From assembly GCA_026418315.1 (NCBI GenBank), contig JAOABO010000072.1, positions 1 through 9,264 of the forward strand: a stretch of DNA of 9,264 bases, read 5' to 3'. This document shows positions 1 through 7,165 of the stretch, piece after piece. The position numbers were made by a program, and so were the translations under genes. The stretch comes from Bacteroidia bacterium (GTDB taxonomy: Bacteria; Bacteroidota; Bacteroidia; B-17B0; Aurantibacillaceae). The notes under the pieces are model-generated. The model was not told the DNA's origin. It searched no databases and saw nothing but the letters and a program-made list of their open reading frames with translations. Numbering within the stretch: the stretch's first letter is position 1; each line of letters starts with the position of its first letter.

Positions 1-881
1 GTATATGAAAGCGGTAGATTCACCTTCCATGAATGCAAACTATCGTTGGTTTTAGTGGTATCAATAAAAACAAAAGAATAATATCCACTGCTTGGAAAAT
101 TATCCTGATAATGAAACAATTGCTTATTTGCATCCATACCGAGTGATAAAGCATGACGATGATTAAGCAAATAATTGATTTGATAATGAAAAAACTGAGA
201 TTGATAATTTTTTTTGGCATCTGATAAATTCACAGGAATAAGAATTTTATCTACCAACAAGTCATTGTATGAAAGAGTGTCTTTGACAATACCGCCATTT
301 TCCTGATGTTTAATAAAATTCAATAGAATTTGAGCATCCATAGAAATTTTTTTCTTGCTAAAAAAATGATAATCCGCAAACACATTGGTTACACTGCCCT
401 TTTGGTTTTGATAAAAACCTGTATTGGTACTTCTCCGTAAATAAAAATTAATTTGGCTATGAGACCGAATAGGAGACAAAAACCACGCTCTGAAATGCTG
501 TTCATCTTTGCTACCCGCTATACCTTCTAATTTTGAATAAAAACCTTTTGTTCTAAATATGTCTACTTGAGTTGGCCTTACTTCATCCGGATAATACACG
601 TTCAACACCCGGCTACCAATTTCTGTATTCATATTTTGAAGCAAATAATCGGGCTGTGTTGTGCCTATTTGTCCATTAAAATAAAAAGGCAAAGAGTTTT
701 GAAAACCAAGAACAGAAGTGTCTGGATAGGAATATTGGTAAGAGTGAAAAGAAGAATCCTGAATGTAGTAAAAAAATGAAATGCGCTGAAAATAAGTACT
801 ATCTGTAATATATGTTGTTTGTGCCTTCAAAAACACTGAAATAAGCAATAAACTACCAACTATCTGATGTGCAATTTTCAT
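1..881 (-). CDS. Porin_10-like putative outer-membrane porin, N-terminal part
   Basis: Open reading frame that begins with ATG at 881 and stays open to the left edge, giving the first 293 residues. Residues 1-20 look like a Sec signal peptide (basic start, hydrophobic core, cleavage near LKA/Q). The mature part is rich in aromatic residues and alternating short strands, as in outer-membrane beta barrels. Features I associate with the Bacteroidota 'putative porin' family (Porin_10, PF14121) are an early FHSYQYSYPDTS-like stretch (45-56), GFYQNQ at 155-160, QENGGI at 193-198, and a PVNLSDAKKNYQSQ-like segment around 216-229. Family members are usually about 600 residues or more, so more than half is missing here. 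The start overlaps the stop of the upstream aminotransferase as ATGA, so the two are probably co-transcribed and translationally coupled. The substrate is unknown. Family assignment is from remembered motif pattern, not a search. Confidence 0.72.
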   Translation of the reverse strand, partial: MKIAHQIVGSLLLISVFLKAQTTYITDSTYFQRISFFYYIQDSSFHSYQYSYPDTSVLGFQNSLPFYFNGQIGTTQPDYLLQNMNTEIGSRVLNVYYPDEVRPTQVDIFRTKGFYSKLEGIAGSKDEQHFRAWFLSPIRSHSQINFYLRRSTNTGFYQNQKGSVTNVFADYHFFSKKKISMDAQILLNFIKHQENGGIVKDTLSYNDLLVDKILIPVNLSDAKKNYQSQFFHYQINYLLNHRHALSLGMDANKQLFHYQDNFPSSGYYSFVFIDTTKTNDSLHSWKVNLPLSY

Positions 882-2062
882 GTTAAACATTCTAACAACA
901 AATCAATTCCTCTTTCTATCTCTTCTTTCCGAATAATCAAAGGTGGAGCTATTCGTATGCAATGACTGGCAAATAAAAACCAATCTACTATCAATCCTTT
1001 TTGTAAACATTTTTCTATTGTTGTCATTACTTTTTCTTCACTTTCCAACTGTACTGCAGCCAATGCTCCTTTAACCCTTAACGCCCGGATAGCAGCGTGC
1101 TGTAAATTATTTTTTAAATCATCTTCCATTCTTAAGGCGTTCTCAACTAAGTTTTCTTCTATTATCACTTTCAAACTTGCTAATGCAGACGCCACACATA
1201 CTGCATTACCCCCAAAGGTAGTTAAATGCCCCAATGGATGATGAGCAAGGACTTCCATGTGTTTTTTATCGGCAATGAAAGCTCCAATAGGCAATCCTCC
1301 ACCCATTGCCTTTCCAATCACCAAAACATCAGGAATAACACCATAATGTTCAAAAGCAAATAATTTTCCTGTTCTGCCAAATCCTGTTTGAATTTCATCG
1401 AATACCAACAACGCCCCCGTTTCATCACATCTTTGTCGTAACTTTTTGAGAAAATTATTTTCCGGGAGCCATACACCTGCCTCTGCTTTAATGGGCTCCA
1501 CAAACACTGCTGCTGTTTGTTGTGTAATATTCATTAAATCTTCATGAACATTCCAACGAATAATTTTACTTCCTGGCACTAAAGGGCGAAATCGGGTTTT
1601 TAAAAATTCATCACCCATTATACTCAATGCTCCTTGTGTGCTTCCATGATAGGCCTTTTCAAAAGCAATAATTTCGTTTCTTCCTGTGTATGCCTTTGCT
1701 AACTTTATTGCTCCTTCAATGGCTTCTGAACCCGAATTGACAAAATAAATACAATTTAAGTTATCTGGTAAATGCTGAATGAGTAATTGAGCATATTCCG
1801 TTTGCGGATGTTGAATGGTTTCGCCATATACCATAATATGAGCATATTTATTTAGCTGCTCAATAATTGCAGATTTTACTTTTGGATGCTGATGCCCCAC
1901 ATTGCTGACTGCAATGCCGCTGATAAAATCCAAATACGGCTTTCCTGCTTCATCATATATATATACTCCTTCTGCTTTACTAATTTCAAGACCGACTGGA
2001 AAAGGAGAAGTTTGTGCAATATTTCTGAAAAACAATTCTCTGTGAGAAAAATGCATAGCCAT
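878..2062 (-). CDS. Class III PLP-dependent aminotransferase (aspartate aminotransferase family)
   Basis: Complete 394-residue fold-type I, class III aminotransferase, cytosolic, of normal length for the acetylornithine/ornithine/4-aminobutyrate aminotransferase group. Visible landmarks are the SGSEA phosphate-binding segment at 110-114, YHGST at 138-142, the cofactor-binding Asp222 in VFDEIQTGFGRTG (220-232), the Schiff-base Lys251 in VIGKAMGGGLPIGA (248-261), and TTFGGN at 281-286. It transfers an amino group from an amino donor to a keto acid or aldehyde, but the substrate cannot be read from the sequence. No other arginine, lysine or GABA pathway gene is nearby to decide it. The family motif usually written EPIQGEGG appears here as EPIKAEAG (189-196). 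The ATG at 2062 lies 12 bases after a perfect TAACTTTG promoter element; a second ATG two codons later is also possible. The stop overlaps the start of the porin gene. Confidence 0.93.
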   Translation of the reverse strand: MAMHFSHRELFFRNIAQTSPFPVGLEISKAEGVYIYDEAGKPYLDFISGIAVSNVGHQHPKVKSAIIEQLNKYAHIMVYGETIQHPQTEYAQLLIQHLPDNLNCIYFVNSGSEAIEGAIKLAKAYTGRNEIIAFEKAYHGSTQGALSIMGDEFLKTRFRPLVPGSKIIRWNVHEDLMNITQQTAAVFVEPIKAEAGVWLPENNFLKKLRQRCDETGALLVFDEIQTGFGRTGKLFAFEHYGVIPDVLVIGKAMGGGLPIGAFIADKKHMEVLAHHPLGHLTTFGGNAVCVASALASLKVIIEENLVENALRMEDDLKNNLQHAAIRALRVKGALAAVQLESEEKVMTTIEKCLQKGLIVDWFLFASHCIRIAPPLIIRKEEIERGIDLLLECLT

Positions 2063-2074
2063 CTATAATCAGGG

Positions 2075-2082
2075 CAAAGTTA
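2075..2082 (-). promoter_or_regulatory. Bacteroidota -7 promoter element (TAACTTTG) of the aminotransferase gene
   Basis: The minus strand reads TAACTTTG, a perfect match to the Bacteroidota TAnnTTTG -7 consensus, with 12 bases between it and the ATG. No clear -33 TTG box is visible at the usual distance. The 5' leader would be only a few bases long. Confidence 0.6.
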
Positions 2083-2165
2083 GAATTTTATTTACATTCC
2101 GAAAGGAAAGAAAAAATCAGAAACCAGCAGGAGATATAAATTTTTCTGCACACCAATAATTTCTG

Positions 2166-2173
2166 TACTTTTC
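2166..2173 (+). promoter_or_regulatory. Probable -7 promoter element (TACTTTTC) of the dipeptidase gene
   Basis: TACTTTTC matches TAnnTTTG at all fixed positions but the last and sits 15 bases before the ATG at 2189. A weak -33-like TTTTCTG lies at 2142-2148. Position relative to the start resembles the other promoter elements in this window. Confidence 0.45.
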
Positions 2174-2188
2174 GGGCAAAATAGTTGT

Positions 2189-3595
2189 ATGACTCATCAG
2201 GATATTTTAAATCAAATTGAAAAAAATAAAGACAGATGGCTAAATGAACTGATTGATTTACTTAAAATTCCATCTATTAGTGCAGACCCTCAATATAAAC
2301 AAGATGTAAGAAGAACCGCAGAAAAAGTAAAAGAATTACTCCTGAAAGCCGGAGTAGATATGGCAGAAATTTGTGAAACCAAAGGTCATCCGGTGGTGTA
2401 TGCTGAAAAAATGGTTTCTTCTGATGCTCCAACCGTCATTGTATATGGACACTACGATGTACAGCCCGCCGATCCGCTTGACTTATGGGATTCTCCCCCT
2501 TTTGAACCGGTTATCAAAAAAACAGCCATTCATCCGCAGGGAGCTATTTTTGCCCGCGGGGCCTGCGACGATAAAGGACAAACCATGATGCACATCAAAG
2601 CATTAGAATTAATGAACCATCTCAATCACCTGAAATGCAACATAAAATTTATGATAGAAGGAGAAGAAGAAGTGGGCTCGGCACACTTAGGCGAGTGGGT
2701 AAAAGAAAATAAGCACCGATTAAAAGGAGATGTAATTCTAATATCCGACACCTCTATCATTGCAAATGACACACCATCTATTGCTGTTGGTTTACGTGGT
2801 TTGTGCTATATGGAAGTGGAAGTAACAGGTCCTAACAGGGACTTACACTCTGGTGTATATGGCGGTGCTGTAGCAAATCCAATCAATATTTTATGTAAAC
2901 TAATTGCTTCTTGCCACGATGAAAGTAATCGCATTACCATTCCTGGTTTTTATGACGATGTAGCAGAATTGTCTGAAGAAGAAAGAAAAGAGTTGAACAA
3001 AGCCCCTCTTGATGAATCAGAATATAAAAAAGATTTGGACGTGCAGGCATTATGGGGAGAGAAAGGATATACGACCATTGAACGAACAGGCATTCGCCCC
3101 ACCTTAGATGTAAATGGAATATGGGGTGGATACACCGGCGAAGGAGCCAAAACTGTATTACCCTCCAAGGCGTATGCCAAAATCAGTATGCGTTTAGTAC
3201 CTAATCAAAAACCTGAAAAAATTGCACAATTGTTTCAACAATATTTTGAAAATACTGCTCCATCTTGTGTAAAAATTAAAGTAAAACCACATCATGGTGG
3301 AGAAGCGTATGTAGTATCTACCAACTCTGATGCTTACCGGGCCGCCTCTATGGCTATGGAAAAAACATTTGGTAAAAAACCCATACCAAAAAGAGAAGGC
3401 GGAAGTATTCCTATTGTAGCATTATTCAAAAAAGAATTGGGTTTAGATAGTATATTGATGGGCTTTGGTTTGGATAGCGATGCCTTACATTCTCCAAACG
3501 AGCACTATGGAGTGTTTAATTACTTCAAAGGAATTGAAACCATCCCTTTGTTTTATGAGTATTTTTATCAGATGAAAACAAAGAAAAGGTCATGA
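2189..3595 (+). CDS. M20-family metallodipeptidase (carnosinase/CNDP-like)
   Basis: Complete 468-residue M20 peptidase, a usual length for the dipeptidase branch, with no signal peptide and so probably cytosolic. It should hydrolyse dipeptides using a two-metal (Zn or Mn) centre. The metal-binding pattern is intact: His88 in YGHYDVQP (86-93) with catalytic Asp90, bridging Asp127 in ACDDKG (125-130), general base Glu160 and ligand Glu161 in EGEEEVGS (157-164), Asp187 in ISDTS, and His434 in DALHSPNE (431-438). The dimerisation/lid domain spans roughly 205-370 and includes DLHSGVYGG (218-226), whose His220 corresponds to the residue that completes the partner active site in carnosinase-type dimers. 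The ATG at 2189 lies just after a promoter-like TACTTTTC. It is transcribed divergently from the aminotransferase and appears monocistronic. Exact peptide preference is unknown. Confidence 0.95.
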   Translation: MTHQDILNQIEKNKDRWLNELIDLLKIPSISADPQYKQDVRRTAEKVKELLLKAGVDMAEICETKGHPVVYAEKMVSSDAPTVIVYGHYDVQPADPLDLWDSPPFEPVIKKTAIHPQGAIFARGACDDKGQTMMHIKALELMNHLNHLKCNIKFMIEGEEEVGSAHLGEWVKENKHRLKGDVILISDTSIIANDTPSIAVGLRGLCYMEVEVTGPNRDLHSGVYGGAVANPINILCKLIASCHDESNRITIPGFYDDVAELSEEERKELNKAPLDESEYKKDLDVQALWGEKGYTTIERTGIRPTLDVNGIWGGYTGEGAKTVLPSKAYAKISMRLVPNQKPEKIAQLFQQYFENTAPSCVKIKVKPHHGGEAYVVSTNSDAYRAASMAMEKTFGKKPIPKREGGSIPIVALFKKELGLDSILMGFGLDSDALHSPNEHYGVFNYFKGIETIPLFYEYFYQMKTKKRS

Positions 3596-3666
3596 AACCA
3601 TATATATTTATTTTTATCAACCATAAGTATTTTCTAATCATTCAACCCACGTATTAAATAAATCTT

Positions 3667-3703
3667 TAACTTGCTTTTTTGCACTTACATTGTATGCAAG
3701 TTA
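3667..3703. repeat. Overlapping inverted repeats in the convergent spacer
   Basis: An 8-bp perfect inverted repeat, TAACTTGC (3667-3674) and GCAAGTTA (3696-3703), flanks 21 bases. A second, imperfect dyad lies inside it: TTGCA (3679-3683) with TGCAA (3695-3699), containing TACA (3686-3689) and TGTA (3691-3694). The two stems share 3696-3699, so as RNA they could not both form. It lies between the convergent ends of the dipeptidase and gldG genes, where a transcription end point would be expected. Neither stem is GC-rich nor followed by a clean T-run, so a terminator is only one possibility; a protein-binding dyad or chance are others. Confidence 0.35.
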
Positions 3704-3780
3704 TGATTTACAAAAAAAGATTTTAGTGATTGAAAACCAATATCAGAATATTTTTGACAATGGTGTAGAGAAGTTTTTTC

Positions 3781-5493
3781 TCAAAGGTTTTTTACGGAAT
3801 ATTTTCTTCTTCTGATATAGTGCTGTATTAAAACAAACAGTGTAAGCAATGATGGTGGTAATAAAACATTATAAATTTGCCATTTGGTTTTTTGTAAAGA
3901 CACTTTTTTCACGTCCAATAATCTCAATTTTACTTCTCTGTTTCTTAATTGTATCAACCCTGACTCATCTAATAAGTAATTCATACAATTTAATAAGAAT
4001 TGTTTATTAGCAAATGTTTGATTAGTATATTTATCGTATCCAAGCGGATAGATGACATTGGTGGTTCGGTTAAAGTCATTTTTTGCGATATCACCATCAG
4101 AAACCACAATCATTTTATTAGGTACACTTATGTCTTTGAATTGAATAGTACTATCTTCCATAATTACAGATGGAATACGATTAGCATACAAAGATTTGAA
4201 TGTTCCTTCTAATAAAACCGCAATAGGTTTTGGCCCATGATTAAAAGCACTTTCTTTTAACCGGAATTGTGTAATAGCAAGCGATACACGAAGCGGAACA
4301 GGGGTCACTCTGGTGTTTTTGGACGACATGAGCAAAATTGTTTTTTTTATGCCCGAAGTACTGAGCGTGTCAATAGTGCTTACAAATTCTGTTTTAATTA
4401 AATCAAGATTTTTGACAATAGGATGAGATGATGTTGGCATAATAAGGGGATAAAATATCCATGGAAACATTTTAAAATTAGGTTGTCCTTTTGAAAATCC
4501 AACATTAATAGGTATAGCCGCACATTGTAAATCTTGTATTAAATCAGGATTCAATCTTACACCATATCGGAATAACATGTCTTCTAAATTGGTTTCATTA
4601 TTCAGTGCCAGCGAATATCCTTTTAATCTAAATGAATCCATATTTAATTGAACAGGGTCAATGAGCCATAATACTTTTCCACCTTTCATAATAAATTGGT
4701 CAATAATAAATTTATCTTTTTCGTCTATAAAAGTATCGGGCTTGGCAATAACAATGGCGTCTAAACCCTTTAATGCATAAAGTTTATGGTTTATCTTTAT
4801 TCGTGAAACATTATATTCTTCTGACAATGCTCGTATATAATCATATAAACGCAGAGTGTCTAATTCATGGTGCCCTTCTACAAAAGAAATTTCAGGACGT
4901 TTTTTTCTTTTTAATTTATTGATTGCGTTACAAATGTTGTATTCAATTTCACTAATAGCATGATTGATATTTTCTTGTGGTGTAAACCCTAGTTGTCTTG
5001 AAAATATTTGCCATACTGTTTCTTTACCCTTATAGGATACAATAGCTCCTGGCCAAATTAAACTTTCAGATGTTTTATTTTGTTTTTTTTCTACCACTTG
5101 TTCGGGCACTATTCCTTTGTCATATAATTGTTTTTCAAGGTTCTTGATATCTTCTTTGTTGCCTATACTGTTAATGTCCACAAATTCATATTGTATATTA
5201 TCATTGATTATTCGCATTTCATCAAGCATTTCTTTTACTTCTTTTTTGAGTTTATTAAACTCGGGCGGCAACTCTCCGCTTAAGTAAATCTTAAAATATA
5301 CAATATCATCTACATTCTTAAGAAACTCTTTCGTATAGGGCGATAACGTGTATCGTTTTTCTGAAGTTAAATCTAATCTAAAAAAGTAAAAACTAAAAAT
5401 GAAATTAATCATCAGAAGTGAAACAGCCAGCACCATAAAAGAAACAATATCTCTTTTTTTTATTTTATCGTTATGATTCATTGATGTTACCAT
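3781..5493 (-). CDS. gldG: GldG, gliding-motility ABC transporter auxiliary subunit
   Basis: Complete 570-residue protein with the GldG layout. It has a short cytosolic N-terminus, a transmembrane segment at about 16-38, a large extracytoplasmic region, and a C-terminal transmembrane segment at about 539-560 followed by the basic tail RRRK. After the first membrane helix comes RYTLSPYTKEFLKNV (47-61), typical of GldG/ABC_transp_aux proteins. Other family-like segments are ISEIEYNICNAINKL (180-194), FVEGHHEL (204-211), FIMKGGKVLWLIDP (267-280) and MIVVSDGDI (461-469). GldG works with GldF and GldA in an inner-membrane ABC complex genetically linked to gliding in Flavobacterium; its transported substrate is not established. 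The first ATG overlaps the gldF stop by 7 bp. The fifth residue is also Met (ATG at 5481), just beyond the gldF stop, and could be the real start. The gene is the last of the minus-strand locus. Confidence 0.93.
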   Translation of the reverse strand: MVTSMNHNDKIKKRDIVSFMVLAVSLLMINFIFSFYFFRLDLTSEKRYTLSPYTKEFLKNVDDIVYFKIYLSGELPPEFNKLKKEVKEMLDEMRIINDNIQYEFVDINSIGNKEDIKNLEKQLYDKGIVPEQVVEKKQNKTSESLIWPGAIVSYKGKETVWQIFSRQLGFTPQENINHAISEIEYNICNAINKLKRKKRPEISFVEGHHELDTLRLYDYIRALSEEYNVSRIKINHKLYALKGLDAIVIAKPDTFIDEKDKFIIDQFIMKGGKVLWLIDPVQLNMDSFRLKGYSLALNNETNLEDMLFRYGVRLNPDLIQDLQCAAIPINVGFSKGQPNFKMFPWIFYPLIMPTSSHPIVKNLDLIKTEFVSTIDTLSTSGIKKTILLMSSKNTRVTPVPLRVSLAITQFRLKESAFNHGPKPIAVLLEGTFKSLYANRIPSVIMEDSTIQFKDISVPNKMIVVSDGDIAKNDFNRTTNVIYPLGYDKYTNQTFANKQFLLNCMNYLLDESGLIQLRNREVKLRLLDVKKVSLQKTKWQIYNVLLPPSLLTLFVLIQHYIRRRKYSVKNL

Positions 5494-6227
5494 TTTCTGC
5501 TTTGAAGAATAAGCCGTGTAGCAAATAAAAATATAATGATAAGTGTTAAGAAATACAATACATCTCTTGAGTCAACAACTCCCCTGCTCATGCTATAGTA
5601 ATGATAATGAATGCCTAAAGAAGATATAAATAAAGAAGTGGATCCTTTCATGTTGAATTCTGCTATATATTCAAATCCATTATGAAATAAGTAGCACATC
5701 ATAAGAGCCAGAATAAACGCTATTACCTGATTATTGGTAAGCGATGAGGCAAAAATTCCTATAGATAAAAAAGCAGATGCTAAAAAAAACAACCCAATAT
5801 AAGAGCCCCATGTACCACCTACATCTAAGTTTCCTTTTGGTAATCCAAGTTGATACACTGTATAATAATAAACCAAAGTTGGCAAAAGTGAAAATACAAC
5901 AATGACCATTCCAGCAAAATATTTTGCCAATACTATTTCTAGCTCGGTGAGCGGCTTGGTAAGTAAAAGTTCTATGGTGCCTGCTTTATTTTCTTCTGAA
6001 AACAACTTCATACTCACTGCGGGGATTAATATCAATAATACCCATGGAGCAATATAGAATAAACTTTCAAGGGTTGCAAAACCATTGTCTAATATATTAG
6101 TGCCTGTTGCCTCATTAGGAAAAACCCATAAAAACAAACCGGTTATTAATAAAAAAACCAATATAACTAAAAACCCTGTGAGAGAATTAAAGTAACTTTT
6201 TACTTCTTTTAAAAACAATGCATTCAT
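5487..6227 (-). CDS. gldF: GldF, gliding-motility ABC transporter permease
   Basis: Complete 246-residue ABC-2 type permease. Six hydrophobic segments are visible at about 17-36, 57-76, 104-124, 140-162, 166-186 and 222-241, which predicts an inner-membrane channel subunit. Between the second and third helices is MKLFSEENKAGTIELLLTKP (73-92), a cytosolic segment characteristic of GldF and related ABC-2 permeases, where the permease is expected to contact its ATPase. It overlaps gldG by 7 bp, so the two are co-transcribed and probably translationally coupled. A perfect TATATTTG promoter element sits 14 bases before the ATG, suggesting transcription independent of the gldA unit. GldA, encoded nearby, is the obvious ATPase partner. 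Confidence 0.94.
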   Translation of the reverse strand: MNALFLKEVKSYFNSLTGFLVILVFLLITGLFLWVFPNEATGTNILDNGFATLESLFYIAPWVLLILIPAVSMKLFSEENKAGTIELLLTKPLTELEIVLAKYFAGMVIVVFSLLPTLVYYYTVYQLGLPKGNLDVGGTWGSYIGLFFLASAFLSIGIFASSLTNNQVIAFILALMMCYLFHNGFEYIAEFNMKGSTSLFISSLGIHYHYYSMSRGVVDSRDVLYFLTLIIIFLFATRLILQSRKW

Positions 6228-6241
6228 AAAATATGGGGGAA

Positions 6242-6249
6242 CAAATATA
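6242..6249 (-). promoter_or_regulatory. -7 promoter element (TATATTTG) of gldFG
   Basis: The minus strand reads TATATTTG, a perfect TAnnTTTG match, placed 14 bases before the gldF ATG in the short gap after the MORN-protein gene. No -33 TTG is visible at the usual distance. If active, it makes gldFG a separate unit from gldA and the MORN gene, although read-through from upstream is also possible. Confidence 0.55.
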
Positions 6250-6261
6250 GGAAGTGTTTAA

Positions 6262-7164
6262 TTATTTTGTTTTTTTACTTTTGGAAGTTGATTTTGAATG
6301 CGATGAGGATTTGTTTTGGGGCAATGATTGTAGCAACTTTTCTTTATTTTCAGGATTGATATTATCTTGTGTAAAGGTTTTTTCATTTCTTTTTTCAAAT
6401 AATTTAATTACATCTTTATCTAATCCGAATTCGTTATTTAATACTTCAGGATGTTTTTGAAAATACTCATTACTCTCTGACTCATTGGCTTCTTTACCGT
6501 TTTTCATTAATACTTTTTCTTTAATTTTACCATCCATCTCTTTATACACTACTGGCCCATGTCTTATACCATCTTTGTAAGTAATAAGACCCACCCTTGT
6601 GCCATTTGGGGCATAGTACACAAAATGCCCATCAGGTAAATCTTCTTTGTAATAACCCATGCCTTTTATTTTTCCATCCGGAAAGTACTCTATAAAATAG
6701 CCATGCTTTTTATTCAGAATATACTGCATTTTCTGATATACTTTTCCTGAATCGTAATAGGTAATACTTAAGCCATGTCTTTGCCCTTGCAAATAATTTT
6801 CTCTATTAACCAACAGTCCTGCTTCGTTAAAAAATTCCCAAACAGAATCTTTTTTTTGTTCTAAATATTTACCTTTTGCCATCATTTTTCCATTCCAATG
6901 ATATAAAATAGCATAAGCTATTTTTCCGCCTTTTTTAAAATCCAATTTTGCCTTGATGGTATCGTGTTCATAGTAGTACTTAAACAGTCCTTGTGGTTGA
7001 TTGTCTTTATATAATCCTTCATATTCCAAATGTTTTGAATTGGGGTAATAAACTTTCCAGTAACCTTGTTTTCTTCCTAATGAATCGGTTTTATTCTGAG
7101 CAAACACACAGACACTAAATAATATACCGTATAAAACAATATTTGTTTTCTGATATCTGAACAT
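6262..7164 (-). CDS. Exported MORN-repeat (YwqK-like) protein in the gld locus
   Basis: Complete 300-residue protein. Residues 1-22 form a likely signal peptide with cleavage near VFA/QNK, so it should be periplasmic or exported. No lipobox is evident. Residues about 27-225 are a series of roughly eight MORN_2-type units of some 22-25 residues, each a turn-rich GxWxxYYxNG-like strand pair; examples are RKQGYWKVYYPNS (31-43), GQRHGLSITYYDSGK (127-141), KKHGYFIEYFPDGK (152-165), PDGHFVYYAPNGT (177-189) and IRHGPVVYKEMDGK (200-213). Residues 226-300 lack the repeats and end in a Ser/Lys-rich tail (285-300). Its start lies one base after the gldA stop, so it is almost certainly in the gldA transcript. 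Such proteins are often labelled 'YwqK family antitoxin', but no toxin partner is present. Its role is unknown; co-transcription suggests a link to the GldAFG complex or to envelope function. Confidence 0.88.
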   Translation of the reverse strand: MFRYQKTNIVLYGILFSVCVFAQNKTDSLGRKQGYWKVYYPNSKHLEYEGLYKDNQPQGLFKYYYEHDTIKAKLDFKKGGKIAYAILYHWNGKMMAKGKYLEQKKDSVWEFFNEAGLLVNRENYLQGQRHGLSITYYDSGKVYQKMQYILNKKHGYFIEYFPDGKIKGMGYYKEDLPDGHFVYYAPNGTRVGLITYKDGIRHGPVVYKEMDGKIKEKVLMKNGKEANESESNEYFQKHPEVLNNEFGLDKDVIKLFEKRNEKTFTQDNINPENKEKLLQSLPQNKSSSHSKSTSKSKKTK

Positions 7165-7165
7165 T

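Noticed and set aside
567..779. Plus-strand 70-residue open frame
   Set aside because: It lies antisense to the porin frame, which has a signal peptide, family motifs and coupling to the aminotransferase.
2950..3180. Minus-strand 76-residue open frame
   Set aside because: Entirely inside the well-supported M20 dipeptidase on the other strand and resembles no known protein.
3768..3782. Small hairpin GAGAA-gtttt-TTCTC at the gldG stop codon
   Set aside because: Only a 5-bp AT-rich stem overlapping the stop codon with no T-run after it on either strand; too weak to call a terminator.
4000..4212. Plus-strand 70-residue open frame
   Set aside because: Antisense to gldG, with no promoter element or recognisable domain.
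6254..6460. Plus-strand 68-residue hydrophobic open frame rich in Phe, Ser and Leu
   Set aside because: Its composition follows from the Lys/Asn-rich C-terminus of the MORN protein on the opposite strand.
6262..7164. The MORN protein as an antitoxin of a toxin-antitoxin pair
   Set aside because: Relatives are often named YwqK family antitoxin, but this one has a signal peptide and the adjacent genes are gldA and gldF, not a toxin.
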